A stretch of 64,000 bases of DNA from Pedobacter duraquae (GCF_004362245.1 NZ_SNWM01000001.1:248001-312000); one strand, 5' to 3'; numbered from the stretch's first letter, positions 9,378-18,264 are shown. Notes: a model not told the origin generated them from the sequence alone. A program made the numbers and translations.

Positions 9378-10244
9378 ATGGAACCGAACACCACGCGCAA
9401 ACCCATTTTGGCCCCTATACCGGCTGTAATTCTGGCTATCATTAGCGTTCAGGGTGGTGCGGCTATTGCCAAAGGTTTGTTTCCTGTAATAGGTCCTGCC
9501 AGCACGGCGTCGCTCAGGATCGGTATTTCGGCCTTGATATTATTGGCCGTAAACCGGCCAAATTTACGAATATTGACTGGTAAGCAATGGAAGGCCGTTA
9601 TTCCCTACGGACTGATGCTTGGCGCCATGAATTTTGTATTTTACCTTGCTGCAGAACGCATTCCATTAGGACTGGCTGTTGCCTTAGAATTTGTAGGCCC
9701 CCTTCTTGTCGCAGTTCTGGGTTCTAAACGTAAAACCGATTACCTCTGGGTAGTACTTGCCGCAGGAGGAATTGCCTTGATTGCACCGTGGACGGCTAAA
9801 GGCCTGGACCCGATGGGCGTAGGCCTTGCATTACTTGCCGGCGCCTTCTGGGCAGGTTATATTATCATGGGATCTGCTGTGTCTAAAGTAATATCCGGGG
9901 GGACTGCTGTAACGGTCGGCATGCTCGTTGCTTCTATCATCATCGTTCCTTTTGGTGTGGCAAGTGGTGGCTTCGAAAAGCTTACCCTTGGCCTTTCGCT
10001 CTCTGGCATTGCCCTGGCATTACTTTCAAGTGCCATCCCATTCAGCCTGGAGATGAGCGCATTGCATAAACTACCAAAGAAAACATTCGGTATCCTGATG
10101 AGTCTGGAGCCGGCAGCAGCAGCGATCTGTGGCTTGATATTTATTCACGAGGTGCTGTCTTTAAAAGAGTGGATCGCCGTAATGCTGATTGTACTGGCAA
10201 GTTTGGGCGCCGCACTCACCGCAAAGACTCAAAAAGATCAGTAA
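9378..10244 (+). CDS. rhtA: EamA/DMT exporter, RhtA-like
   Basis: A ten-helix drug/metabolite transporter of 288 residues with two EamA repeats (about 12-140 and 150-283). The motifs QGGAAIAKGLFP, PLGLAVALEFVGPL, SSAIPFSLEM and FGILMSLEPAAAA line up well with my memory of the E. coli threonine/homoserine exporter RhtA, more closely than with generic EamA proteins. The expected job is export of small amino acids or related compounds across the inner membrane. It is divergent from the MFS exporter. A near-consensus -7 element (TATCTTCG, 9353-9360) precedes it. The small acidic gene at 10293 follows after 48 bp and may be cotranscribed. The substrate is inferred. Confidence 0.85.
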   Translation: MEPNTTRKPILAPIPAVILAIISVQGGAAIAKGLFPVIGPASTASLRIGISALILLAVNRPNLRILTGKQWKAVIPYGLMLGAMNFVFYLAAERIPLGLAVALEFVGPLLVAVLGSKRKTDYLWVVLAAGGIALIAPWTAKGLDPMGVGLALLAGAFWAGYIIMGSAVSKVISGGTAVTVGMLVASIIIVPFGVASGGFEKLTLGLSLSGIALALLSSAIPFSLEMSALHKLPKKTFGILMSLEPAAAAICGLIFIHEVLSLKEWIAVMLIVLASLGAALTAKTQKDQ

Positions 10245-10292
10245 ACAAAACCTTTCCGGAAGCTGTTGTTTAGGGAACATAACTCTATCGAC

Positions 10293-10514
10293 ATGAATTA
10301 CGACGAAACTACAGATCCGCAAAAAGACCCTAAAGCGCAAATTCCAGAAGAAGACCGTGAATATTTACGTAAAGCAGAGGACGAATTGCCTGACGCGAAT
10401 GTATCGGCAGACAATGACGAAAATCAAGTTGAAGATCATATAACAGGCGATATGCATCCAACTTCCAGGACAGAAACGTCTCAGGAAGAAAAAAACGCTG
10501 AACAGGAAGATTAG
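10293..10514 (+). CDS. Small acidic hypothetical protein
   Basis: A 73-residue very acidic, hydrophilic protein (MNYDETTDPQKDPKAQIPEE at the start, ending in an Glu/Asp-rich tail). I chose the ATG at 10293; a longer reading from a TTG at 10266 adds nine residues without support. No signal peptide or hydrophobic stretch is present and the composition suggests disorder. Small proteins of this kind are common in Sphingobacteriaceae, but I know no function. It lies 48 bp after the RhtA-like exporter and abuts the stop of the convergent PhoH gene. Confidence 0.6.
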   Translation: MNYDETTDPQKDPKAQIPEEDREYLRKAEDELPDANVSADNDENQVEDHITGDMHPTSRTETSQEEKNAEQED

Positions 10515-11864
10515 CTATAAAAGGTCATTCGCTAAATTCGCAAGTTCGCTGCGCTCTCCTTTTTCCAGCGTGATGTGCGCATAAAGGGGATGATCTTTTG
10601 CATGCTCAATCAAATAAGAAAGCCCGTTGCTCTCTGCGTCAAGATATGGCGTGTCTATTTGGTAAATGTCTCCCGTAAAAACAATCTTGGTACCCTCTCC
10701 CGCCCTGGAAATTATCGTTTTAATTTCGTGTGGCGTCAGGTTTTGTGCCTCATCCACGATAAAAAAGATCCGGCTAAGGGTTCTGCCCCTGATATAGGCT
10801 AACGGAGCAACAACAATCTTTTCTGTATTGACAAACTCATCAATACGGGCTTGCGACTTCATATCTGCGTGTTGTTCCTTAATAAAACGGAGATTATCCC
10901 ATATCGGCGCCATATAAGGATCCATCTTTGATTTAATGTCACCAGGCAAAAAGCCCAGATCCTTATTGCTCAGCGGCACCACAGGCCGGGTAATGTATAT
11001 TTGCCTATACAGCTTGCGTTGTTCAAGGGCCGCAGCTATAGCAAGCAACGTCTTCCCTGTACCCGCTTTACCCTGTATGGTGATCAATTTTAAGTCGGGA
11101 TTTAGCAAAGCATGAATGGCAAAAGACTGCTCGAAGTTTCTTGGAGTGATGTGAAATACCGGCTGCGATTTAACTGCATCCAGCTGTTCTTTTGCGGCAT
11201 TGTAATATGCCATAGCTGTTTTGCGACCGTGTTTTAATAAAATAAACTTATTACTTGCTGATGCCGACATGTCCAATGTTTCTGTGCTAATGGAGCCGGC
11301 AGACCTCAGTTCCAGAAATAGTTCTTCAGGCAGCTTAGCCATAGTAGTCTGCCCGGTATACAACTCATTCAGGTTTTTCACTTTTCCCGTTTCGTAATCC
11401 TCCGCAAAAAGATCCAATGATTTTGCTTTTAGGCGCAGGCAGATATCTTTTGAAACAAGCACAACCTGCTTATCCGGAAATTCTTGTTTCAAGCCTAGTG
11501 CGGAGTTCAATATTCGGTGATCGATCTTTCCTGCCCCAAAAACCTGCTCTGCATTTACCTGCCCTGGATGGTTGTCCATAACAACTTTGAACCGCCCCTC
11601 ATTGGTTCCCGCAATTGGGTTCCACTGATTCATAATCTGATTGCCCGATGCCTGATCAATCAAGCGTATAAAACTGCGCGCTTCTGCATTACGCGTCTCG
11701 TTGCCAGTCTTCATATTGTCTAATTCTTCCAATACCTGAATTGGAATGGCAACATCATGTTCCTGAAAGTTACTAAAAGCAGTATGATCATATAAGATCA
11801 CTGAAGTATCCAGGACAAAGATTTTTTTTTGCGTGGATGGACGCCGGGCAGAGGTTTTACGCAT
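10515..11864 (-). CDS. PIN-PhoH family ATPase/ribonuclease (YlaK/PhoH2-like)
   Basis: A cytosolic protein of 449 residues with two domains. The N-terminal PIN nuclease domain (about 14-150) starts FVLDTSVILYD, where Asp19 is the first metal-binding acid, followed by VLEELDNMK. The C-terminal PhoH ATPase domain (about 235-449) has a Walker A motif GKAGTGKT at 265-272 and a Walker B with VDEAQN near 370. This architecture is that of PhoH2 proteins, for which RNA helicase and RNase activity was shown in mycobacteria; the role here is inferred. It is a single gene, with 249 bp of quiet sequence downstream of the FISUMP gene. Confidence 0.92.
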   Translation of the reverse strand: MRKTSARRPSTQKKIFVLDTSVILYDHTAFSNFQEHDVAIPIQVLEELDNMKTGNETRNAEARSFIRLIDQASGNQIMNQWNPIAGTNEGRFKVVMDNHPGQVNAEQVFGAGKIDHRILNSALGLKQEFPDKQVVLVSKDICLRLKAKSLDLFAEDYETGKVKNLNELYTGQTTMAKLPEELFLELRSAGSISTETLDMSASASNKFILLKHGRKTAMAYYNAAKEQLDAVKSQPVFHITPRNFEQSFAIHALLNPDLKLITIQGKAGTGKTLLAIAAALEQRKLYRQIYITRPVVPLSNKDLGFLPGDIKSKMDPYMAPIWDNLRFIKEQHADMKSQARIDEFVNTEKIVVAPLAYIRGRTLSRIFFIVDEAQNLTPHEIKTIISRAGEGTKIVFTGDIYQIDTPYLDAESNGLSYLIEHAKDHPLYAHITLEKGERSELANLANDLL

Positions 11865-12113
11865 AACATTTAAAATTAATGAAAATATGCGTTTGTTGAT
11901 GATATATGATCAATAATGCTGTTGCTTTATAAATATAAGCAGTTAATAAACTGATAATCTGAATGTATTAGTTCCTAATATCCTTTCAATATTAACTGAT
12001 ACTTGCTCTTGTCTGAAGAAAAAGATGAAACTATTAAAACCAAATGATTATGTCGGCTCTTATCATGGTGATTCTTGTTATTTGAATAATTTCGAAATTT
12101 AAAATCCGTTGTA

Positions 12114-12842
12114 CTAGTCTTTAATACAACGAACGGAATAGCCTTTTGAAAAACGCTGCACAGAACCAAAAATACCACTAGAACTGGCGCTAATCCCCTT
12201 CCAACCAGCCAACTTACTGTCTTTGTAAACTGTGGACGTCCAGAAAAAAGCCTCATCATTAAGATATGCAAAATATCCTTTTGTGCCCGCACGGGGATTG
12301 CCCGAAGTTCTAAATCCCCCTGGCAATGCTGAAAAACCAGCCACGTTGGCAGCCGGCTGTTTCCATCCGGTGCTTTTAATTAATTTATGCTCAGCACCTG
12401 CTTTATTTAACACCACGAATTTTGACTGATCGGTAGCGATCTCCAAGAAATTCTCTAACACTTTCCATTCCTGCTCAGAAGGAAGATGCCAGCCCGGTGG
12501 ACAAGCAGTTTTGGCGGCAAGGAAACTATACAGTACTCCATACGTTTCATAAGTCAACATTTCTTTTGCTTCTGAAACATTAGTACCGTCATACCCATAT
12601 ACATAAAAAGCAGGCTTAGTTTCTCCGTCAATGTCCGTTTGATCATCGGGTCCAACCACTGAGGGAAGATATGCCAGATTTTCGGACATCCAGGTCTGAT
12701 CACCAATTTTTATGGTTTTATAGACATGGCCATCTCTTGGATCTGTGAAGGTCGACTCCCGTTCAGCTGTGGCAACGTAACCAGGAAACAGCAAAAACAA
12801 AACAGGCAAGGTGATGATGACGTTAAATCCTTTTAATTTCAT
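12114..12842 (-). CDS. FISUMP domain secreted protein
   Basis: A 242-residue protein with an N-terminal membrane or signal segment (FNVIITLPVLFLLFPGYVA). The rest matches the Fibrobacter succinogenes major paralogous domain: GDQTWMSENLAYLP near the start, YGVLYSFLAAKTACPPGWHLPS in the middle, FWTSTVYKDS and a C-terminal SVRCIKD. These proteins are exported or surface-attached; their function is not established. I use the ATG at 12842 rather than a TTG nine bases upstream. The C-terminal cysteine in VRCIKD and the Cys in TACPPGWH are typical of the family. It lies 124 bp downstream of the polysaccharide deacetylase on the same strand, with small hairpins between them. Confidence 0.85.
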   Translation of the reverse strand: MKLKGFNVIITLPVLFLLFPGYVATAERESTFTDPRDGHVYKTIKIGDQTWMSENLAYLPSVVGPDDQTDIDGETKPAFYVYGYDGTNVSEAKEMLTYETYGVLYSFLAAKTACPPGWHLPSEQEWKVLENFLEIATDQSKFVVLNKAGAEHKLIKSTGWKQPAANVAGFSALPGGFRTSGNPRAGTKGYFAYLNDEAFFWTSTVYKDSKLAGWKGISASSSGIFGSVQRFSKGYSVRCIKD

Positions 12843-12919
12843 ATAGAGCAAATTAGCTTGGCTAAAATATACAAAAAAAACACAGAACTACGAATGTTTC
12901 GTAAATAATTAACTAAAAC

Positions 12920-12937
12920 AGCTAGCATAAGCTAGCT
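12920..12937 (-). terminator. Weak hairpin after the deacetylase gene
   Basis: AGCTAGC-ATAA-GCTAGCT is a perfect 7-bp stem with a 4-nt loop, followed on the minus strand by TGTTTTAGTT. It lies 30 nt after the deacetylase stop. The T-run is imperfect, so termination may be partial. Confidence 0.4.
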
Positions 12938-12966
12938 CCATCTAGAGGATCATAGCAAGCTTTGCT

Positions 12967-14202
12967 CTATTTACAGTGTATATTGATTAAATTGAGTCCA
13001 TTATTCTCTTGTGCTAATCCTGTGGCTACTGCTCCTATGGATTCGACAACAAAAGCAGATTTGATATGAACATTTAATGAAAGTGCTAAATGCCTAAGGT
13101 CTGTGGCTCCCGCGGGCAACTTCAGTGTGACAATGACATCCTTCCCGCGCTGTTGATATGATATCATTGTGCGATCCCTCAACCACAGGTATTCATAAAC
13201 CTCCTGCCACGGAGCCATCCAGATTTGATCTGAACCGGCCCGGCCATATTTTTTTTCTATGGAAGTCATATAATATTTGAATTCTGGATAAAGCATACTG
13301 ATTCCCCAAAGATTTCCGTTCCCAACGCTGTGCGTAAACTCATTATACCAAATGGCTTTAGGGTCCTTCATCAGAGAATCCAGCCGTTTTAAACTTCGAT
13401 CTACTGCTGCCAGGTTAACATTTCCTTGATCACTTTGAACAAAATTGCGCGCATAAATCATGTTATTAAGATTTACAGGCTTGTCAACTAGGATTATTGG
13501 TCCTTTACCAATATAAGATGCCACAGATACTGCGCCAGTCACAAAAGCATCTTTTTCATATTCATGCTCATACCCAGCATCATGTTCCCCACCTGGCACC
13601 ACGAAATGCGTCATGGCAAAACCAAGTTTTTCCGTTATGAACGCTTTGTTCTGGAACACCTCTTCATAAAAATCCGTGCCATGCTTAGTACGGTGGTAAT
13701 ACCCATGATTTAAAAGATCCCATCCCGATTCAAACATTTCTTTAACTTCAGCCAGGGATAGCCGTCCACGATTTTTTAATGTGTCCTGCAGCAACCCGGC
13801 GTTAACAGCAACAGCCAGTTTGAATGGAACCTGATTGCCGCAACCATCTGAAAAATGCAGGCCTGGACCATGCAATCCGTCTCCACCCTGGTCACTGTGA
13901 TATACGTCTGGCAGCGATGAGCTTACTTCACCCCCGTTCAGCAGCTTAAATGCCGTAGCATACGCAGATCGGTACCCATCGTCGAGTGTAAAACTAAAAG
14001 CCAGATGTTTGTTATATTTCAACGGAGCTAAGCTAATTTTAAAGGGCTCTGCAGATTTGAGCCTTATTTTGATCCGTATCGTCTTATGATCGTCAGGGTT
14101 CGACCCTACAGCTAATTCGTTTGCATATAGTGGTTGAATGCTGCCACCGATTAACAATGAACAAACCATCATCCTGATTATCGTCAACACACCTATTTTC
14201 AT
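12967..14202 (-). CDS. Secreted polysaccharide deacetylase-like protein
   Basis: A protein of 411 residues with a signal peptide (about 1-27, ending LYANE). A NodB-type catalytic core begins at AFSFTLDDGYRSA with Asp74-Asp75, and the metal-binding histidine block appears as LLNHGYYHRTKH further on. A later segment, HFVVPGGEHDAGYEHEY, replaces the usual downstream motif. The protein is longer than a bare NodB domain; the last 130 residues (MAPWQEVYEYLWLRDRTMISY onward, given here only as a marker) look like the C-terminal beta extension of secreted relatives. It would remove acetyl groups from a glycan in the periplasm or outside. The substrate is unknown. No sugar genes are adjacent. Confidence 0.8.
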   Translation of the reverse strand: MKIGVLTIIRMMVCSLLIGGSIQPLYANELAVGSNPDDHKTIRIKIRLKSAEPFKISLAPLKYNKHLAFSFTLDDGYRSAYATAFKLLNGGEVSSSLPDVYHSDQGGDGLHGPGLHFSDGCGNQVPFKLAVAVNAGLLQDTLKNRGRLSLAEVKEMFESGWDLLNHGYYHRTKHGTDFYEEVFQNKAFITEKLGFAMTHFVVPGGEHDAGYEHEYEKDAFVTGAVSVASYIGKGPIILVDKPVNLNNMIYARNFVQSDQGNVNLAAVDRSLKRLDSLMKDPKAIWYNEFTHSVGNGNLWGISMLYPEFKYYMTSIEKKYGRAGSDQIWMAPWQEVYEYLWLRDRTMISYQQRGKDVIVTLKLPAGATDLRHLALSLNVHIKSAFVVESIGAVATGLAQENNGLNLINIHCK

Positions 14203-14346
14203 ACTTGATTTTTAACTCGTTAATTACTGTTTAAAGCGTGGTCAATTATCAACATTTTATTTGATATTTGAAGCCAATTTCATGTGTAAAGGTGTTCCGA
14301 ACACATGGAATGTACACTATACCATGAACAAAAACTTAATTAGCAA

Positions 14347-15135
14347 TTGAAATTAGACCTATATCAAATCGACGCATTTACTGATACGATTTTTAAGGGC
14401 AACCCTGCATGTGTGGTTCCCTTAAAAGAGTGGCTTCCTGATGAAGTTTTATTCAACATAACTAAAGAAAATGCCGTAGCGGAAACTGCTTTTTTTGTAG
14501 ATCATGGAAGTCACATCCATCTCCGCTGGTTTACACCTGATATAGAAATGGACTTATGCGGACACGCAACGCTGGCAACCGCGCACGTCCTGCACACGAT
14601 CATGAACTACGGTAAAAATACGATCACGTTTAAAACAGCAAGCGGCTTGTTAACTGTTACTATTGAAAATGATCGCTATTCGTTAAATTTCCCAGCAAGG
14701 AAGCCTGTTCCAGCAGAGCTCCCAGAAAATATCAGTAAAGCATTGAACATACAACCCAGGTTAACCTTAAAGTCCAGGGATTATGTCCTTATTTACGAAA
14801 GCGAACAGGAAATTAAAGACATTAAAATCGACAGAAACATTTTCGACCTTGTAAATCTGGATCCTGGTGGCTTAATTGTTACTGCGAAGGGCGATGATTC
14901 TGATTTTGTCTCAAGATACTTTACACCGCAGTCAACCATCCTCGAAGATCCTGTAACCGGCTCAGCACATTGTTCGCTAATTCCTTACTGGAAAGAACAA
15001 CTTGGCAAGCGGAACATGGTTGCCATACAGGTTTCTAAACGCTCAGGCACGCTGTATTGTTCAGATCAGGATGAAAGGGTGTTAATTAGTGGTTATGCGA
15101 GAACTTATGCTATCGGTTCAATCTGGATCGCTTAA
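14347..15135 (+). CDS. PhzF family isomerase
   Basis: A 262-residue protein with the two-lobed diaminopimelate-epimerase-like fold of PhzF. The signature DAFTDTIFKGNPA opens the protein, the catalytic Glu46 lies in AVAETAFF, and DLCGHATLATAH and EDPVTGSAHCSL follow. Members isomerise small metabolites; only those in phenazine operons are known to act on DHHA, and no phenazine genes are here. It starts with TTG at 14347: there is no in-frame ATG nearby. An ATG at 14324 opens an eight-codon ORF whose TGA stop overlaps the TTG start, which could couple translation. Downstream lies the first 11-bp-unit array (15155-15220). Confidence 0.88.
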   Translation: MKLDLYQIDAFTDTIFKGNPACVVPLKEWLPDEVLFNITKENAVAETAFFVDHGSHIHLRWFTPDIEMDLCGHATLATAHVLHTIMNYGKNTITFKTASGLLTVTIENDRYSLNFPARKPVPAELPENISKALNIQPRLTLKSRDYVLIYESEQEIKDIKIDRNIFDLVNLDPGGLIVTAKGDDSDFVSRYFTPQSTILEDPVTGSAHCSLIPYWKEQLGKRNMVAIQVSKRSGTLYCSDQDERVLISGYARTYAIGSIWIA

Positions 15136-15154
15136 CCATAGTCTAACAAAGAAG

Positions 15155-15220
15155 ACACAACTAACTTATAAACAGGTTAATCACATGATATGCACACGTT
15201 ACTAACAGCTTATCAACATC
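15155..15220. repeat. 66-nt array of five 11-bp units, copy 1 (DnaA-box-like)
   Basis: From 15166 the sequence reads as five successive 11-mers: TTATAAACAGG, TTAATCACATG, ATATGCACACG, TTACTAACAGC, TTATCAACATC. The TTA and ACA positions recur, resembling the DnaA box TTATNCACA. The 66-nt block is about 85% identical to 18199-18264 in the same orientation. It sits between phzF and the mscS start. Confidence 0.75.
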
Positions 15221-15335
15221 AAAAAGTTCAAAAACTGAGATTTATAAACCTACCATATCTGCCAGCGATGTTTTGCAGAGTTGTTTTGATATCAGTATAT
15301 TATATCCTAATTTTAACAAAATCTACCCTAATCCC

Positions 15336-17810
15336 ATGATAAAATCAGCGCTCCGCTCCTTTTTGTTGTTCACATTTTTTTTTGTCGCACACATTTCGCT
15401 GTCGGCACAAACTAAGGATGCTCTTCCTGGCTCCAAAAAGGCGGATACCGTAAAAACTAGCTTTGTTGCCAGAATGCAGGAATTTGCGCGCAAAGAAGCA
15501 AAAGAAAGCGCTCGGGATTTTGAGAATGATAAAGCAATCCTTGCGCAACACAAAATCCTGGACGAAGTCAAAAAGACAATGCAAGTCGCAAAAAGCTACC
15601 TCCGAACCGGTGTAGATACCACAGGTGCCCGGGCGCAACTTATTGAAATCGAAGAAAATTATAAAACTGCAGTAGATGGGGTCCTTACAAATAAAGGAAC
15701 GGCACAAACCTTTAGAAACGTTACTGCAACATCAAAAATCTTAAAGGAATTACTCGGCAAAGCACAACAACGCAAAGTGCGACTGGATATGCATCAGCAG
15801 CAGTTAAATACATTTCGTTATCAGCTCGACTCCCTGCTCAATGCACCTTCGCTATTTAAATTCTCAACAGACTCTGCTGTACTTATCAAATATCTGCAAC
15901 AACTTGGCGTCGTTGCTTATGAAGTACATCCGATAGATAGCGCATTAAAACGTGCCAGCAATAATGTGCAAGGCCTCCTTAACCAGGTCAATATGCAGGT
16001 GTTTAAGTTGCAAACAAGTTCAGATGAGATTGCACAATACCAATTGGCAATGGCGAACAATACTTTTAAACGGGAATTTGGAAATATCTGGGAGCCTGCA
16101 TCAAACTATCGCCCATTTGATGAAATCATAGATCAGGCAAGCAAAAAAGGTATGCTCACCCTCTATTTCTATGCTGAAAACAATCTGGGTAAACTCGCTA
16201 TTCTTTGCGTACTCATCCTAACTTCTTTCATTTATCTACGCTCATTGAAACAAATCTATATAGAAAAGGAACTGCTTAATGCCGACATGGAGGGGCAGTT
16301 GGTATTGCGATACCCGCTGTTTTCTGCGCTGCTGATCGTGATCAACATGTTTCAGTTCATGTTTCCTGCAGCGCCCTTCATCCTGAATGTTATTTTCTGG
16401 CTGATCGCCTGTGTTAGCCTCACCATTCTATTCTATAAATTCATTACCCGTTATTGGATGAACATTTGGCTGATCATGGTCGGACTGTTCCTGATAACGG
16501 CATTCGACAACCTGATTCTGCAGGCTTCAAGAGCCGAAAGATGGTTTATGCTGCTTGTGTCAATCACCGGTTTCATTGTTGGTACTACAGTACTATTCCG
16601 GGGTAAAAAAGAAGAACTCAGAGAGAAGCTGATCCTTATTTCTATCGGATTTATGGCTTTTCTTGAACTTGCCTCTACCCTGGCCAACCTATACGGTAGA
16701 TATAATCTTTCCAAAACACTACTGATCAGCGGCTTCCTAAATGTCGTCATTGCAATATTATTTCTGTGGACAATCAGATTGATCAACGAAGGGCTCTTTC
16801 TTGCCTTCAGTGTATACACACGACAAGATAAAAAGCTGTTTTACTTAAATTTCGACAGGGTTGGAACAAAGGTTCCTCCTTTATTTTATTTTCTGCTCAT
16901 TGCCGGATGGATTGTCTTGTTTGGTCGCAACTTTGCCGGGTTCGACTATATCGCCGAACCTCTGAGAGACTTTTTCAGTCGTTCCCGCACCATTGGTGAT
17001 TATACGTTCAGTATCAATAATTTATTGTTATTTATCGTGATCATGGCAATATCTGTCATTATCTCTAAGGTTGTTTCTTTTTTTGCATCCGACAAAAGCC
17101 TGACAACGACAAAAAGTAACAAACAAGAAAAACAGGGACTTGGTAGTTGGCTCCTATTGATTCGCATCTCCATCTTAGCAATAGGTCTTTTTCTTGCTGT
17201 TGCAGCCGCCGGAATCCCGGTAGACCGCATCACCATCGTTCTTGGCGCCCTTGGAGTCGGAATAGGTTTCGGTCTACAAACGCTGGTCAACAATCTCGTA
17301 AGCGGACTGATCATTGCTTTTGAAAAACCTGTCAATGTAGGAGATGTTGTTGATGTAAGCGGACAAGGCGGTATTATGAAGTCCATCGGCTTTAGAAGCA
17401 GTATTATTTCCACCTGGGAAGGTGCAGATATGGTAATGCCTAACGGCGACCTCCTCAACTCGCACCTCATGAACTGGTCGCTAGCCGGCAACCGCAAAAG
17501 AATGTCTATAGCCATAGGCATCTCTTACGATGCAGATCTGGAAAAATGCAGACAGCTCCTCAATGGAATTCTTGACGCAGAAGAACGGGTTAGCAAATAC
17601 CCGGCAGCAGTAGTGCAATATGAACAATTTGGAAGCAGTGCCATCGACGTAAAAATTCATTTCTGGACCAAGCATATCGCTGAGGCCTATGCGACAAAAA
17701 GCGATCTTATTATCGTGATCAACACCACACTGAAAGAAAATGGAATAACAATCCCTTTCCCAAGGCAGGATGTGCATTACCAGCCAATTGATCCACCAAA
17801 TAGCATTTAA
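15336..17810 (+). CDS. Large MscS-family mechanosensitive channel
   Basis: An inner-membrane channel of 824 residues. I start at the ATG at 15336, which opens a clean signal peptide (IKSALRSFLLFTFF ... LSAQ); an upstream TTG at 15273 would bury it. Residues about 25-270 form a periplasmic, helix-rich domain rich in Gln, Lys and Ala. Then about nine to eleven membrane segments follow. The MscS core (about 620-810) shows the pore helix ALGVGIGFGLQTLVNNLVSG and the beta-domain start EKPVNVGDVVDV. It opens under membrane tension to release solutes, as in the MscK/YbdG-type long homologues. It is flanked by the two 66-nt arrays and followed by a strong terminator. Confidence 0.93.
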   Translation: MIKSALRSFLLFTFFFVAHISLSAQTKDALPGSKKADTVKTSFVARMQEFARKEAKESARDFENDKAILAQHKILDEVKKTMQVAKSYLRTGVDTTGARAQLIEIEENYKTAVDGVLTNKGTAQTFRNVTATSKILKELLGKAQQRKVRLDMHQQQLNTFRYQLDSLLNAPSLFKFSTDSAVLIKYLQQLGVVAYEVHPIDSALKRASNNVQGLLNQVNMQVFKLQTSSDEIAQYQLAMANNTFKREFGNIWEPASNYRPFDEIIDQASKKGMLTLYFYAENNLGKLAILCVLILTSFIYLRSLKQIYIEKELLNADMEGQLVLRYPLFSALLIVINMFQFMFPAAPFILNVIFWLIACVSLTILFYKFITRYWMNIWLIMVGLFLITAFDNLILQASRAERWFMLLVSITGFIVGTTVLFRGKKEELREKLILISIGFMAFLELASTLANLYGRYNLSKTLLISGFLNVVIAILFLWTIRLINEGLFLAFSVYTRQDKKLFYLNFDRVGTKVPPLFYFLLIAGWIVLFGRNFAGFDYIAEPLRDFFSRSRTIGDYTFSINNLLLFIVIMAISVIISKVVSFFASDKSLTTTKSNKQEKQGLGSWLLLIRISILAIGLFLAVAAAGIPVDRITIVLGALGVGIGFGLQTLVNNLVSGLIIAFEKPVNVGDVVDVSGQGGIMKSIGFRSSIISTWEGADMVMPNGDLLNSHLMNWSLAGNRKRMSIAIGISYDADLEKCRQLLNGILDAEERVSKYPAAVVQYEQFGSSAIDVKIHFWTKHIAEAYATKSDLIIVINTTLKENGITIPFPRQDVHYQPIDPPNSI

Positions 17811-17813
17811 CAA

Positions 17814-17864
17814 GAAAACGGAGCCCGTCACTTTCGATCTGGTACTCCGTTTTCGTTTCATTTA
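17814..17864 (+). terminator. Terminator of the mscS-type gene
   Basis: GAAAACGGAG (17814-17823) pairs perfectly with CTCCGTTTTC (17855-17864), with a 31-nt loop. It begins three bases after the stop. The flanks are A-rich and T-rich, so it may also work for the opposite strand. Confidence 0.7.
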
Positions 17865-17952
17865 AAGCCTTAGCTCTATATAAAACATCAATATTCTGTA
17901 TTTAACTTTCCGGTATTGCTTGCGCAAGCTCCTTCTGCTTTACTCATGATCC

Positions 17953-18129
17953 CTATTCCATAGAATATTGATCCGATTTAAGGTCTGTCTCAGATTCAGC
18001 CCGGTGCACCTTTCTCAAGGTAACCAATACCATTTCTCTGTTGCCAATGAAGCTGATATATACTGATCCGTCGATATCTCCAGAAACCTTTTTGCCCTGA
18101 GGCAAGTATTTCTTTTTGGATGATTTCAT
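17953..18129 (-). CDS. Possible small protein of 58 residues
   Basis: A short ORF that I read by hand on the minus strand: it begins MKSSKKKYLPQGKKVSG and continues DIDGSVYISFIGNREMVLV, ending SDQYSME. The start is strongly basic, the middle has alternating hydrophobic residues compatible with two or three beta strands, and the end is acidic. Composition is like a real protein rather than a chance reading, but a competing longer frame (17996-18217) exists in the same DNA. I recognise no family. It would be transcribed toward the mscS terminator, from the region that holds the second 11-bp-unit array. It could instead be a fragment of a decayed gene. Confidence 0.35.
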   Translation of the reverse strand: MKSSKKKYLPQGKKVSGDIDGSVYISFIGNREMVLVTLRKVHRAESETDLKSDQYSME

Positions 18130-18198
18130 TCAGACTGTCAAAGTACTTCCTAATTGATAAACCTAAGTTACGTATTGAACCGTTTCCAACCAAATAAA

Positions 18199-18264
18199 AC
18201 ACAAGTAACTTATACACAAGTTAATCACATGATATTAACACGTTACCAACAGGTTATCAACAGT
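18199..18264. repeat. 66-nt array of five 11-bp units, copy 2 (DnaA-box-like)
   Basis: From 18210 five successive 11-mers read TTATACACAAG, TTAATCACATG, ATATTAACACG, TTACCAACAGG, TTATCAACAGT. The first contains TTATACACA, an exact DnaA-box consensus match. Differences from copy 1 fall mostly in the variable positions while TTA and ACA are kept. It lies between the small ORF at 18129 and the oxalate decarboxylase gene. Confidence 0.75.

Noticed and set aside
10293-10514. The small acidic protein as an antitoxin
   Set aside because: No toxin-like gene adjoins it; its neighbours are a transporter and PhoH.
11975-12292. A 105-residue minus-strand frame at the end of the FISUMP gene
   Set aside because: It overlaps the FISUMP coding sequence in another frame and its composition is not protein-like.
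17996-18217. A 73-residue minus-strand frame overlapping the small ORF
   Set aside because: Composition is rich in Trp, Arg and Gln without pattern; the 58-residue frame at 17953-18129 reads better.
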